64,000 bases of DNA from Rhabdophis nuchalis (GCA_039707465.1 CM077648.1:25803619-25867618); one strand, 5' to 3'; positions 23,641 to 35,589 are shown, numbered from the stretch's first letter. Made by a program: numbers and translations. Notes: generated by a model from the sequence alone, not told the origin.

Positions 23641-25402
23641 ATATGTTTGATATGCATTCTAGGAGTTTATTGTAATGTATTTTATATTTTCTTAATTATC
23701 TGGCAAATTGCTAAATGCATAAAACAGTTGTGAATACTGCTATGTCCAATACCGATATGATGTTTAACATGAAAAATAATTCTTTTATCTTCAACCATCA
23801 CATTTTCAGTTGAGGCAGAAATACAAAACCATTATAAGTTACTGGCACTCTCCAGATTCAACCTATTCATCAAGCCAAACCAATTATTAGTCTCTAGAGG
23901 AAGCCAATACAAACATTTTATAGAAGGTAACCTTTAACTATAAAATTTTAGCTGATTGAATTTTGGGGCATTTGACTTGTTCCCATGCAAATCATAGCAT
24001 GTTAATATATAACAATAAGCTGCATATTTGGAAGTATCATGCACATTATTGTGCCACTGGTTTATCTCTTTTTCTCAAAAGCACTGCAGATAACATAGCA
24101 TCCACCATCTCTAGGTACACAATGCAATATATTCATGTTTACTCAGCAGTAAACAAGATTCCTACTGAAACGATGAAGTCGCTGTTTCAAACATCGCACA
24201 GGGCTAAATCAAATTTGCCATTAAATGCACATTGTTCCAGATGTACATGTAATTTTGAAACTCTTGATTATCCTGAGGACCTTTTTTATATGCCTGGATA
24301 ATATTTTAGGATGATATGTGCATTTTATAGATGTGTGTTAAATTCCATGTCTCGTGCAACCAGGGCTCAAATACAGTTGAAATCACAAAAGGATTGTGTG
24401 CCATCTAAATCAAACACATTTTAACATAAGCTTTAATACATTATAGTTCACTTCACTTTCTGTCTTTATAACATTCCAGCTATAATAATCTTTATAATAC
24501 TCTTAGAGAACACAACAACTTAAAAACTCAAAAACCCATAAACCCCCGTGGATTGTCCAGCATGAATTAAATAAATTATTTAAGCAAACTCCAAACTATT
24601 ACATGAATTAAAAATGCCCAACAAGAGAAAAATAACATCAGTCTTTGGGACCCTGAAAATTTAGCTTTCTAAGTAACTTTTGGTTTTAAAATATGTTATT
24701 GTGGATATCAAATGTATTGACAGCGACACTAACTTTTTGTTTAAAGTATTGTCAATACTGGATACTTGTTCCCATTTTAAAACTAATATAAAGGGGGGGG
24801 GGACTGTCCAGCAAAAATAGATAATATTGTTTTACCATCTTACCATTAGCCCAACTCAAACCTGAGATTTATTGGGTTTATCTAGTAAGATATGCCTGGG
24901 GACTTCAGTCTCTTTAGACTCAGGTAACCACTAATAGACCAGCCCTACACATGTTTGACAGAAGCAATGGCTTTATTGAACCAATGAAGCTTAATCCAAA
25001 GAAAACTTAAAAAGAAACTTAACAATTGCTTTGGCAACTGCCAGCATATACAAAGATGTACTTTATAATGAACCTCACAAGCATATGTCAATGGTTATAT
25101 CTGCTGTTGAAGTTATACCACCCAGCCATTCTGTAGAATTTACCCCTTATGCTCTATTACAGCTTTCCGAATATTATTAAAATGTCTGAATGCAATTAGA
25201 AATGATTCTGAGGAGAAGAATTGCCACATAGCAGGAAGGAGACTTCGGAAATGTTATCAAAACTACATGTTTGCTCCTTAGTAAACAAAGCTTGTCTTTC
25301 CAAAGATAGCTTTTCTTCATTCATTGCATAAAAACACATAGACACAGATACACACCAAGAGAGATACAGTCACATGTATATATATATATAAAGAACACTT
25401 AC
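23641..25402. other. LEF1 intron 3 next to exon 3
   Basis: AT-rich. The segment 23960-24420 has few repeats, balanced composition and a perfect octamer ATGCAAAT (23985-23992), and could be a conserved non-coding element. This is unverified. Confidence 0.35.
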
Positions 25403-25533
25403 TGTTCTAGGAATTGGTGGAGAAAGAGATCCATTTGACATATATGGGTCATTATTCATATTTGGCATCATGATATACCCAGAATAACCAGAATAAGGTC
25501 CTTTATTGTACAGAACACCATCTGTGTGCTTGC
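25403..25533 (-). CDS. LEF1: LEF1 coding exon 3
   Basis: A 131-nt exon between the acceptor TTTTTACAG and the donor GTAAGTGTTC. It encodes [20 protein letters not shown] followed by [20 protein letters not shown] and PRT, a highly conserved LEF1 block. In human LEF1 a truncated isoform lacking the beta-catenin-binding domain starts from a promoter in intron 2. The two adjacent methionines here (MMPNMNN) would be the natural start for such a product. Exon 4 is not seen in the remaining 25.4 kb to the left. Confidence 0.96.
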
Positions 25534-28500
25534 CTGTAAAAAGCAAGGGTTATTTTAGCCTGTTCTTTACATTTCTAACATAAAAGAAACTTTTATATAA
25601 CATGATCTTCATCAAGCAGCTTTAGCCTTTTTTTAGAGTCTAGCAAATATTTCCAACCTTCCAAATTGCAGCCTGTCAGATCTCTACGATAATAAATATG
25701 TAAAATTAATCTGTTTACCCCTACAACGTACAGAGAAAAGAAAACGTTTATATATGTGACTTCCGTGTGCTAATCTAATGATTAATATGCACTGCTTTTT
25801 AATGTGTAATTCTAAAACTTTAGTCGTCTTTATACATGCAGCGTGGTCTGGCTTATTCTGATTGGGCCAATTAGAAGCAATTAAGGAGAAAAAGAGTTCA
25901 GGCTGGCATACAACAATACCCTGCTGATAGTAGTGAGCCTGTTCATCCGAGGAGTCTCCATTTTTAATCTGCTTAATATCTCATTTAAATAATAATGGCT
26001 AGTTTGCAAGCAGTGCAAGTTGGATTTAGGTTGTCCATATTTATTGACAAGTGCTTCATCACAGTTCCTGGATAACAGAAGGCATGTGTGTGTTCAGGAC
26101 AAGGAGCTGAAATATTTTGTGGTTTAAAAACTTCACCTAACTGGGCTCAATGAAAGACTTTATTTAACCAAGTATCCAGCAGACCTTCCCACAATTGTCT
26201 TTAATTAACAGCAGGGTAGATCTCCAGTGCATTGTGTGTATTAAACTAATCCCTTCACCAATGTTTTTTTTTTGGGGGGGGAACGTTTGTTAACCACTTC
26301 TGTACTTAAGTAAATAAATAAGCAAACATTTGAGTACATAAATAAATAGTGCTGCCTTGTCTTGCAAGAATAGCATACATATGCTTTCCTGGCAGACAAG
26401 CAATTTATCTTTTAAAAACTATTTTTTTTAAAGAAAGGGGACAGTGGCTTGATTGAGGAAACACTCCCATGGCATAGAAACATGATGTCAGATACCAAAA
26501 CCACATTCATGGCCAACAACCCACATTCAAAAAGAATGGGTTGAGTTTGGCCCACCTATACAGTTTTATTCAGATGCTGCAAGATCCAAGCTAAATAGGG
26601 CTTAGCATAACAAATCCACTATCTCGACAGTGAAATCCAGAGACCATGTTTTATATATCTAACCATCATATATACTGACTTGGGAACAAGAAGTATATTT
26701 CCAATATAATGGGAGCCTGCAAGTTTGGATAAAGCTGCTATAAAACACAACATCTCTTACCTTCTTCAGAATGTTCTCTGCTTTTTTCATAAACTTCCTG
26801 AGACTGGCCTTGCCTAGACACCTAACCAAAAAAATAAAATAAAACCATATATGACGGCTACGATATTTTGTGATACATAGTAAAAAACTGTCAGTGACCA
26901 AGTTCAGTAAAAGTATTTCTTAAACATTTTCCAGGACAAATAAGCAAAAGGGAAGGATGTCCCAATATTTATTTTTCAGCTACATAAGAATGGCTTCCAT
27001 AGTCCTTATTTTGCATTAGATGCTTTTTTAATTGAAAATTGCATTATTAAAAACAAAAAAAACCCTCTCTAGTTTGTTTTAAGATGTGGTAGTTACCCAA
27101 TACTTTGTGTAAAACCTTTAAAGAGTTTATGATTAATTCTGTAGCCTTGCTGATTTCAATCCAAAAATATTCAGGGCTGCTCTAGATTAAAGCTATGAGT
27201 CATATGAACATGCCTTCAATATGCCATGAAAACTAATTTACAAAACAAACCAATACACATGTAATCCAAAGTATTACTATGTTGAATGATGCTTCTCATG
27301 TAAACCTAAAACATCAGAACCTTATGAGAAAAGGACACTCCTCTAACATTATGCTTATTCCTTACAAAAAAGGAAAGGCATACTATGTGACACCACTAGG
27401 TATCTAAACAACACTAAGTTAAAGAACAATCATTTCAACAGGCTCCTAGCTTCATTGTAAACAATAAAAGTTCATACAAATTGAAGCACTAATTTGGAAA
27501 ATTCAACAAAATTCAAACAGTCTCTTTTTTATTGTAAAAACCTTGGTGTTTTGTTGGTGGACAAAAGAAAACAGGCAACTGTTATATACACAACAACAAA
27601 ACAAAAAGAACAAAAAGTTAGTCTGGTATTGGAGAAGTAGAAGCTTATTTCCTAGAATAAGCCAACATTTGTAAACAAATAACCAGCAATTTAGTGCTGC
27701 CCTTTGATAAAACTCAAAGTTAGCTGCCAAATGCATCTGTATCATTCTGCCGGATGGTAGAACCAGTCCCACTTCAGTGTGACATACAGGCACTTACACA
27801 CAGAAAGAGTATGTACCTACCCATAAATAACATTGTGAGTGGAATTTACTTGGAGCGAATGTGTTTGAGACCCTTTTCCTAATTATTAGTAGGGCAGGGC
27901 CCATTGCTACATTCCTAAAATATTTCTACATCAACCCCTGCCAGAAGCAACAGGAAGAAAAAGGCTCTTCTGACTTATGAGTAACTATTACTATCTCTGA
28001 GCTACCGAGGCTACAGAAGTAACATTTCTCCAAATATTTCTCCAAACATTTCTCCATTTTCAGGCGTCTTTCCTCCCCCCATGTAAACAAATTCAGCCGG
28101 ACCCGTCATGGGTTTTATTAACTATAATCTTTATTGTCATTGTACTTGTTTACAACAAAATTGGTTAATGCATGAATCAATGCAAGCAGTCGATATTTCC
28201 TAATATGCAAATATGCACAGAGCCTCTCTTTTCCTACAGTTGCAATCTCCCTTTATAATCAACTCTTCAATCCAAATGGAAATCCCTAACAGGTTTTGGG
28301 GAGGAGAAGTCTGTGGCCCTTTGCCTGGCAAGGTCTATTCTTGAAAAGTTCTTAGAAGGTTATGGGTGGGGGAAGGGAAGAGAGGGCAGAATCCGTATTA
28401 CTGTCCTGACCCTGTTCAGTTTCTCCATCTAGAGTTAAATATTTAATACTCAGCCACACATAATTTGCGCCTCTGTGTTCCAAGTTCCCAAGCCTACTTT

Positions 28501-29688
28501 ACACCAGGGTAAGGCCAGGCACCAAATATAACTGTGGTTGTACAGAGACCGCTCAGCATTAAACTCGAAAGTTTTAAGCTCAAAACAGAAGGGGATTTAC
28601 AATTCATCCCCAACAGCTGTCCGCATGCAAGGAAGGAGGCAAAAGGAACCAATCTGGCAAAAAAGAAAAAGAAAGCCAAGGAGCCGAAGTGGTGGTGGGG
28701 AAGCTACTATAGTGGCATTCCAGCAGCCGTGTCCTTGTCTCTCCTCCCTCCCTTCTAAATTGGGGAATAAAGTAGCAATAAGATTAAACTCTGAGTAAAC
28801 AAATCAATCGTTCTATTTCAGCTTCTGAGCGGAGCCCGGGCTCTACTTCCAAAGAGGTGGGGAGGGGAATGCAAACAGCTTCCAACTCCTCTCTCTCTCC
28901 ACCCACCACTACGCCAAGCGCTGCCATTCATTCATGGGGAACAGAGGCAGATCGGTTTTCAAAGCGCCGTGGTCAAAAACTGTAACCCACTTGGCGGCTC
29001 TGCCGCTTCCCGTTTTCCATTCTGGGCTCACACACCCCCTTTTCCTTAGCTGGCCGTGAAGAAGAAAAAGAGAGAGACTGACACAGAGGGAAACGAGGGG
29101 ACGTGAACTTTCAAGGGAAGCCCTTTAAAATAAAACAAAATTAAAAGAAATAGAAAATAACTCCCCCCCCCCTTTCATTCCCTTGCACGAATCCCAGAAC
29201 AGACCCGAGGCCAACAGATCAAAGAAAGCCGGGAAATGGTTTCCCACCCAAAGGGAAGCCCACCCAGGGAGCGAGAGCGGACTGTCTCCTCCGGCCAGGG
29301 CTCTGTTGCTCCGGGCAGGACTCCCGCTGCTACCGGCCTACCCCTCCTTGACCGTCGCTCCTTCCAGAAACTTTTCTGCAGCTCCATCATCAGCCCAGAG
29401 GCAGCCCCGGCTCGTCCTTCCCACCCAGACAACGTTCCAAGTTGGGGGGGGGGGGGTGAGGGAAGCCCAATCCCTCTGCCTGCCTACCTCATGCCCGTTG
29501 CTGCTGGGGATGGTTTCCGACTCGTTGACCAGCGAAGACTTGATGTCGGCCAGGTCGCCTTCTTCCTCCGGGTGGCTGATCTCGGCGAAGATGGTTTCCT
29601 TCTGGGGGTCACCTTCGTCTTTGAAGGGGATCATCTCGTCGGTGGCACAGAGCTCCGGGTCGCCGCCACCTCCCGAGAGCTGAGGCAT
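25403..29688 (-). CDS. LEF1: LEF1, 5' part (exons 1-3), lymphoid enhancer-binding factor 1
   Basis: LEF1 is the HMG-box nuclear partner of beta-catenin in Wnt signalling. Joining 29688-29488, 26821-26761 and 25533-25403 on the minus strand gives 131 codons with no stop. All donors are GT and acceptors AG. Phases are 0 after exon 1, 1 after exon 2 and 0 after exon 3. The product starts [20 protein letters not shown] and contains the acidic beta-catenin-binding segment (about residues 12-60), then a basic/acidic linker, then the tyrosine/methionine-rich block ending in PPIPRT. From memory of the human protein, the glycine run is shorter (4 instead of 8) and exon 2 is two codons shorter. The HMG box and nuclear localisation signal lie in later exons, beyond the left edge. 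The start ATG has A at -3. Identity is very secure; exact UTR limits are not visible. Confidence 0.96.
25534..26760 (-). other. LEF1: LEF1 intron 2 (position of the alternative P2 promoter in mammals)
   Basis: A 1.2-kb intron with no recognisable transposon. The segment at about 25750-26080 has balanced composition and several homeodomain-like cores (CTAATGATTAATATG at 25775-25789, CCAATTAGAAGCAATTAAGG near 25867-25886), which makes it look conserved. In human LEF1 an internal promoter in intron 2 makes the short, beta-catenin-independent isoform. Whether this segment is its counterpart is inference. Confidence 0.6.
26761..26821 (-). CDS. LEF1: LEF1 coding exon 2
   Basis: A 61-nt exon between the acceptor TTTGGTTAG and the donor GTAAGAGATG. 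It encodes [20 protein letters not shown] plus the first base of a glycine codon. It joins exon 1 (SNGHE) and exon 3 (G-KHTDG) in frame, reproducing the known LEF1 order. The human exon 2 product, as I recall it, is two residues longer. This is a fast-changing linker, so the sequence differences are expected. Confidence 0.93.
28119..28200 (-). mobile_element. LINE 3' tail fragment in LEF1 intron 1
   Basis: In reverse it reads TTGTAAACAAGTACAATGAC followed by AATAAAG, the same ending as near 23590 and 49850. It is short, and its left and right limits are unclear. Confidence 0.45.
29216..29224 (+). promoter_or_regulatory. TCF/LEF-type motif AGATCAAAG in intron 1
   Basis: An exact match to the TCF/LEF core (A/T)(A/T)CAAAG with the preferred flank, 264 bp inside intron 1 from exon 1. 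LEF1 is itself a Wnt target in mammals, so autoregulation is plausible. A single 9-mer also occurs by chance. Confidence 0.35.
29488..29688 (-). CDS. LEF1: LEF1 coding exon 1 (start codon, beta-catenin-binding domain)
   Basis: Sixty-seven codons from ATG at 29688 to GAG at 29488, followed by the donor GTAGGC. The exon carries the N-terminal beta-catenin-binding domain: the acidic stretch [17 protein letters not shown] (residues 12-28) and the amphipathic [18 protein letters not shown] (residues 41-58). Without this segment LEF1 acts as a repressor of Wnt targets. If the donor were ignored the frame would stay open to 29338, but those extra residues are intronic and do not resemble LEF1. The exon sits inside a CpG-rich block. 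Confidence 0.96.
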
Positions 29689-29871
29689 AGTGGCTCTTTT
29701 TTATCCCCCACCCCGAGAAAGAAAGGAAGGAGGGCAGCGAAAGAGAAGGGAAAAGAGAGGAAGAACAGGAGGTAGAAGAAGGAAGAAGAAGAAGAGCGAG
29801 GGAAGTTAAAAGGCTTTGGACGTCGAGCTCACTTTGCGCTGCGCTCCTATAGCCCCCCCCCTCTCCGCCTG

Positions 29872-29900
<29 letters not shown>
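29872..29900. repeat. (CT)n microsatellite in the LEF1 5'UTR/promoter region
   Basis: About 14 CT units, 185-210 bp upstream of the start codon, so probably transcribed (as GA) in the LEF1 5'UTR. Confidence 0.85.
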
Positions 29901-29904
<4 letters not shown>

Positions 29905-31343
29905 CTCTCTCTCAACCTAAGCGCTGCGCTCTCCTCCCTTTCCCACCCCATCCATATCCAAACACCTGGGGGAGGGGAGAGAGAGCAAGCAAGACTGGAA
30001 GTGTGGCCGGCCCTGTCTACTTTGTCTGCTTTGAAAAGAAGGGGAGGGGGGAAAAAAGGAAGCCAAAGAGCCAGCCAGACTCGCACCCGCGCTCTCCCCC
30101 CCCCCGTCTCCCCCCCCCCTCTCTCTCACTCTCCCCTGCCGGTTTCTGTTGTGTCTGCAGTTCAAGACGACGCGAAAGTCGGGCAAGTTGGCTTCTCTCA
30201 GAGAGACTTTTAAGCCTGGTTTCCTAATGGGTCCCCCTTTCCCTTTCTTTTCTTTTTTTTTGAAAGAAGGCACCACCGCCCTCTCTCCCCCTGTGTGTGT
30301 GTGTACCACAAACGCCGGTCTTCGAGAGGAAAAGCCAACGGTCCCTTTAAATCCCTGTATTTTCTGAGCTACAGAAGCGACCCTAGGAAGGACGGGGGGA
30401 AAGTTGGGGGGGGTGTCTCCCTGCCTGTGCGCGCACACACACCCCGCGAAGGTCCGGGGCGCAAAATTGGAGGGTCCCCGGGCTGGAAGGACGCCGGTGA
30501 GAGAGAGAGAGAGAGAGGGAGAGAGAAGGTCGGTGGGAAGATGGGGGAAGAGCAACCTCACACCAACCCACCAGGACTCCGCTTTTGTTCCCAGGCAGGG
30601 GAGAAGCCTTTTTTTTTTTCCTTCCTCCCCTTCCTGCTCGGCTGCCTAATCCTCTGCGCCGCCGTCCTGGCTCTCCCGAAGCGAAGCGAACCGGGCGGCT
30701 GGCATTGACGAGGGCGAAGCGGAGCCGGCGAATTCCTCAGGTGCAGCTGAAGCAGAAGCAGCAGCGAAAGTTCTCAGGTGGGAGGCAGCAAAAAAGAAAA
30801 GAAAAAAGGGACGCTCCTTAAAAAAAAAAAAAAAAGGGGGGGAGAAAGTTAGCTTCTCCGGGAATTAGAAAAGCAGCCCCTCCCGCTAACACAACACCCC
30901 CCCCTCCCAAACCCACCCCGAGCCGGGCTGCAAAACTCTTGAGACTAAAAGGCCAACCCACCCCCAAACTTCTTCCAGGCGCCGCCGCTGCTGCTGCTGC
31001 TGCCCCCTTCAACGGTCCCACGCGCTGGCTTTTTTGGGGGGTGGGTGGGGGACCGCGCGCTCGGCGAGAGGGGCGGGCATAGAAAGGTCTCTTTGGCCGA
31101 AGGTGCCGTTGCTCTTCTCTGGGCTCCCGGCTTGCGAGACAGGGTCCCCCCCCTCCCCTCCCCTCGTTGGCCAGGGGTCCTGGTTGTCCCCGAGTTCTTG
31201 ATGGGCTTGCGAGGCGGGCCGCGCGAGGTGGAAAGGCAGCCGCCCGCCGCGCTCTCCTCGTGTAGCGTAACTTTGCCGTCCCTCCGCCCGCTTCGCCTCC
31301 TCCCCCTCCACCCCCCCCCCTCTCTCTCTGGCTCTCTCGAAAA

Positions 31344-31357
31344 GGGCGGGGGCGGGC
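31344..31357 (+). promoter_or_regulatory. Tandem GC boxes (Sp1-type)
   Basis: GGGCGGGGGCGGGC, two overlapping GC boxes about 1.65 kb upstream of the LEF1 ATG. They match the Sp1/KLF consensus; function is inferred from the motif and its place in the CpG block. Confidence 0.4.
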
Positions 31358-31526
31358 AGAGAGAAGATGAAAGCGAAGCCGCCGCCTTGATTGACAACTC
31401 ATTGAGAGATGCTCTGGAGAGGAAAAGGAAACGCAGCCCCGCAGAGAGAAGGGGAGGAAAAACAACCTTAAGCCGGGAAAGCGCGAGGATGGGCTGGGAA
31501 GCTCCCTTCGTCTTAAAACCAACCCA

Positions 31527-31548
31527 CGCACACACACACACACACACA
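31527..31548. repeat. (CA)n microsatellite upstream of LEF1
   Basis: Eleven CA units inside the CpG-rich block. Confidence 0.85.
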
Positions 31549-31924
31549 AAAGAAGATGCAGAAAGCCAGGCCGGCAAAGTTAAAACAAAACCACAAAAAC
31601 ACCGCCGACGCCTCAGTCCGCTGGAAAGTTTCACCTGGGAGAAGGTGGAGGGCGAAGATGCTGGATGGGGAGGAGAGGGAAGGAAGTAGTCCGAGGAATC
31701 GGAACGTAGGGCTGGCTGGGGTTTGTTAGCCCTCGTTTGCCTTTGTTTTTGCCTTCAACGCGACGGTTGTTCCCATCCCCTTCTTCTTCGGCAACGATCT
31801 GAGATTGGGTGAAACCTAAGCAAGGGCGAGGGTGGGCTGGGTGCTGCTATTAGGAAGGGGAGGAACCGTCTCTCCCTCCCTCCCTCAAATCGAGGTCTTC
31901 CTTCCTCTATCTCTCCACGCTTAG

Positions 31925-32145
31925 GACTATATAACCACGTTGCTTGTATCTTTCAATTTATATTGTTTTTATTTGTGTCCTAGTATGAGTTGGTAGTTTA
32001 TTAGTAACCTTGGCCATCACTAAGTGCTGTGTCTATTTTATTCTTGATGAATGTATTTTACTCTCCTTATGTCCACCGAGAGCTTATGTACTCAAGACAA
32101 ATTCCTTGTGTGTCCAATCACACTTGGCCAATAAAGAATTCTATA
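31925..32145 (+). mobile_element. CR1/L3-like LINE 3' end of the type known from snakes
   Basis: Contains CTTGATGAATGTATTTTACT, GACAAATTCCTTGTGTGTCC and AATCACACTTGGCCAATAAA, ending in AGAATTCTATA. I recall this ending from snake LINEs whose tails run into ATTCT microsatellites. Here the array is only one unit long. It is 5'-truncated and noncoding. Confidence 0.65.
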
Positions 32146-32876
32146 ACAAGTAATAGTGATCCGAATATCCTCAGACAAATCTGGGCCGAGGACGCGTCTC
32201 TTGTTTTGTTTGCTTACGTCTTTCCCCTTTTGGGAAGGGGGTGGGGAGGGAAGACCCCATTCCATACACAATTCTTGGGGGCTGATAAGGGGGTTATCAT
32301 ATGGATGTTATGCGTACAGTGACAAGAGGCAAACCACGTGACAAGACTCACACGGACTTCCGATTCCCGAATATTGAAATCATATTTGAAATAGAACATT
32401 TAAATCTGAAATCTTATGGGTCGAAAAGGAAGTGCTATTGAACTGAACGGACTGTGCTGAATACATGTGTGTGTGTTTATAATGAAGTACCATCTTCACC
32501 TATTCTCCTTCCATATATCCACATTTAACCACTCATGTGCTTATTGGAACATCAGAGCCTTTTATTGCCTTATACTGTATTTATACATTCATCTCTGCAA
32601 CCTCTGCCTGCATGTATAGGGAAAGGGGAAAAAATGAAGATAAGACGGTCCAGTTAACAAACGTTTACTCGGAAATAAATGCGACTTGGCTTGGGTGGGA
32701 TTTCTTAATAAAGACTTGTTTGGGATGCTGCAGCTTTCTCGAGTGCACCTATTGTTGCTTGGTTCTCGTTTGAATCAAATGTATAAATATGCCCTAACCG
32801 GAAAACGGAGGAATGAAAACACGTCAGGCAAAATTCAAGTCGATCCCATAATACGTTTTCTGTACAGAACCCTTTT
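32146..32876. other. LEF1 upstream flank, no feature recognised
   Basis: AT-rich unique DNA; no coding or repeat signal. Confidence 0.45.
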
Positions 32877-32878
32877 GT

Positions 32879-33021
<143 letters not shown>

Positions 33022-34719
33022 TAAGTGAAGAGCCGATGGTTTCTTGAGATGATCTTTTTTTAGAAAAAGAAAAAAAGTTGAGATGAATAAAAAAGCAAAT
33101 ACGAAATAGCTTCAAGACGCTGCTTCCATCTGGGGATTATAATAACAATGATAAAAATCTGAGCCTCATAAGGAGAAAAGCGACAAAGGACTCCGGAGGG
33201 TGGAGGAACACGAAACCCCACGGTGCTGCATAGAAGCCAACGTATTACCCCGATTTGAGTTCGTGGTCAGAAAAAAAACACGAGTGGGTTTTTGTCTGAA
33301 GGTCCAAGCGGCTGTCTAAAGCTCCAGCGTGACCCTCCGTGGGATATATATCCTTTCACGCCGATGAAGGAGAGAAGCTCTTGAGAAGCAACTTCTACAG
33401 CCATGAATGAGGCCGGGAACTTGCCCCCCCACCCCCAAATAAACTCGCGTTTGATTCCAGCAGGTCGCAGCTGGCGAAAAGCTGCCTCCAGGTCCCCTTC
33501 TCTAGCTTTAGGCGGCTGCTTAGAAGCCGAGGAAGTTTTCAAGGGGCGCTTTTTGCTAAATGTTGATCTTGTTCCACCTAATTCGAATCCTATTTTCCCC
33601 TTCATGTTAATTGTTGGAGCTGCCGCTCTCATTTGCAGAATCCCTCCCTTTGCCCTCGAGATTATTGTACTTTAAACTACATAATGGGAACCGCTTAAGA
33701 GGCGGGAGGAGGGAAAGGGAGAAAATTAGCGCGGAAAAAAAAAAAGAGGCAAGGCTGCATTTGATGTTGCTGGCGCAAAGAGATCTTCCTCTTCGGGAAA
33801 AATCCTCCCACCCACCCACCCACCCTTCTCTGGAGAAGCCAAAGAAGCCACCGTTTCCTTTGACAGTCGCCTGCGAAATGTGGGCTTTGCTGTTTAAACC
33901 TTGTCACTAAAACTCTCGCCTCTGCCTCGAAAGACGGGCAGCGCGATTTGGGTTTAATGGGGGGGGGAGGGAAGGTGCATTGGGAAAACACCTTCCCTAT
34001 AACGCGTTTTACGGCTACGTTGGGTTGTTTTCTATTAACTAGCAGCTAGAGCAACAGCCTAGGTAGGACAAGCGTTTTGGGGTTGGGTTGTTTTTTTTAA
34101 AAGAGAATTCTTATTGGCTGTCGTAGCGATTAAGCATCCCGGTCTCCAATTAGCACGCGTCTAATCGATTGGAATCGCTATTTAAAAAACATATATATGG
34201 AGGAATGGAAGCGAAATCCTTTCAAGTTTCAACCAGATTTGGGTCGATTTGGGCGATGTTTACTCTTCCTGGATCCCGAGGGAGGCGGATGGGGGGGAGG
34301 AAAGTGGAAGCTTTCTCCGGGGGAGGACTCTCCCGCACGGAGGTTTAGTATTAATCTGATCCCTCTAATAAAACAATTAGGAAAGGATTTATGCCCGTTT
34401 CTGAACCTAGCCTCTCGCCACGTCTATAAGATTATAGATACTCGTCGGCAGAGAACCGCGCTTTCCTTCCTTCCCCCGGTCACATCGTTCGCAAAATCCC
34501 GAATCGAGGAAGTAAAAGGCGCAACGAGGGAAAGAGACCCTTAGCACAGCTGCGCTCGGGTTCCCGCGGTGGGCAGAGGTGCCCTTCGAGCTCCCTTAGC
34601 CATAAGGGACTACAACGATCCCTTATAACGAGTCAAAGGCCCCGCGCCAACTGTCTCTCCAGCAAAAGAACTGAAGAGTGTTCAATTGAAGAGAGTAAAG
34701 GTGCGCCTCCTTTTATAGG
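33022..34719. other. LEF1 upstream flank, unique DNA
   Basis: Mixed composition, some CpG, no repeats recognised. It may hold LEF1 regulatory DNA, but I can point to no specific site. Confidence 0.4.
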
Positions 34720-34793
<74 letters not shown>

Positions 34794-34813
34794 GAAAGAA
34801 AAAGAAAAAGAAA

Positions 34814-34873
<60 letters not shown>

Positions 34874-35071
34874 AAAAGAAAGAGATAGAGATAGAAAGAA
34901 ATATAAAGAGAGAAAGAGAAAGAAAGAAAGAAAGAAAGAGAAAGGAAAGAAAGGAAAAAAGAGTGAGAAAGAAAGAGAAAGAAAGAAGAAAGATAGAAAA
35001 AGAAATATAAAGAGAGAGGAAGAGAGAAAGACAGAGAGAGAGGGAGAAAGGAAAGAAAGAGAGAGAGAGAA

Positions 35072-35114
<43 letters not shown>

Positions 35115-35128
35115 GAAAGAAAGAAAGG
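34720..35128. repeat. 400-bp purine tract (GA)n / (GAAA)n
   Basis: Begins as about 70 bp of GA, then GAAA units with AGATAG and AATATAAAG interruptions. Nearly all purine on one strand over about 410 bp, roughly 5 kb upstream of the LEF1 ATG. Confidence 0.95.
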
Positions 35129-35589
35129 ACCTCTTTCTCCTTTGATGTGGGCTGGCGGTTTTCCCCGATCGGCCTTTTTTGGGGGGGGGAGTGGGTGGGT
35201 GGGAATCTTCTCTAAAGGGAAAAACAGAGAGGAGTTGCGGGGGCGGAGCGAGAAGACGAAAAGTCGGGCTTCAGGACAAGCGGATCAAGTCAGGAAAACC
35301 CTCCACCGCCAGGCTGGAGGAAGCCCGAGGCTGCTGAGAGCAGTCGAGAAAGAGAGAGAGAGAGAGAGAGAGAGGGAGAGGAAAAAAACCACCCCAACAT
35401 GCAAAGGATTGTCTGAGTTCGGGCGACGAGTTAGGCTGAAATGTGCTTGACCTGCCTGTGATTCAGAATGCTGGGGGGGGTCAATTCGGCTCTTTTGGGG
35501 CTTTAATTCCGGGAACGCGAGTTAAGCGAGTCAGGCTGCTTTGCAAACACCCGCAGGTCTTTTCAAAGCTTCGATTCCGCATAGTGACT
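35129..35589. other. LEF1 upstream flank
   Basis: Moderately GC-rich unique DNA with a GA run at 35349-35374. No gene seen. Confidence 0.4.

Larger units (their letters stand above)
26822..29487 (-). other. LEF1: LEF1 intron 1
   Basis: About 2.7 kb between the exon 1 donor and exon 2 acceptor. The right-hand 600 bp is GC-rich and continuous with the promoter CpG block; the rest is AT-rich. It contains one LINE-type tail (28119-28200) and one perfect TCF/LEF-type motif (29216-29224). No other gene is seen. Confidence 0.85.
29689..31900 (-). promoter_or_regulatory. LEF1: LEF1 5'UTR and promoter region, CpG-rich
   Basis: The 2.2 kb upstream of the LEF1 start codon is strongly GC- and CpG-rich, with many simple runs (CT at 29872-29900, GA at 30499-30523, AC at 31527-31548). 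An Sp1-type double GC box, GGGCGGGGGCGGGC, lies at 31344-31357. Mammalian LEF1 has a long, GC-rich 5'UTR and a TATA-less P1 promoter, which fits this layout. The long reading frames on both strands here come from base composition and are not genes. The transcription start cannot be placed from sequence alone. Confidence 0.75.

Noticed and set aside
29338..29487. Extension of the LEF1 exon 1 frame past the donor
   Set aside because: A good GT donor at 29487 and the in-frame join to exon 2 reproduce known LEF1; the extra residues do not.
29847..31689. Many long frames around the LEF1 promoter, up to 243 codons
   Set aside because: CpG-rich DNA lacks stop codons in all frames. The products are low-complexity and occupy the LEF1 5'UTR/promoter.
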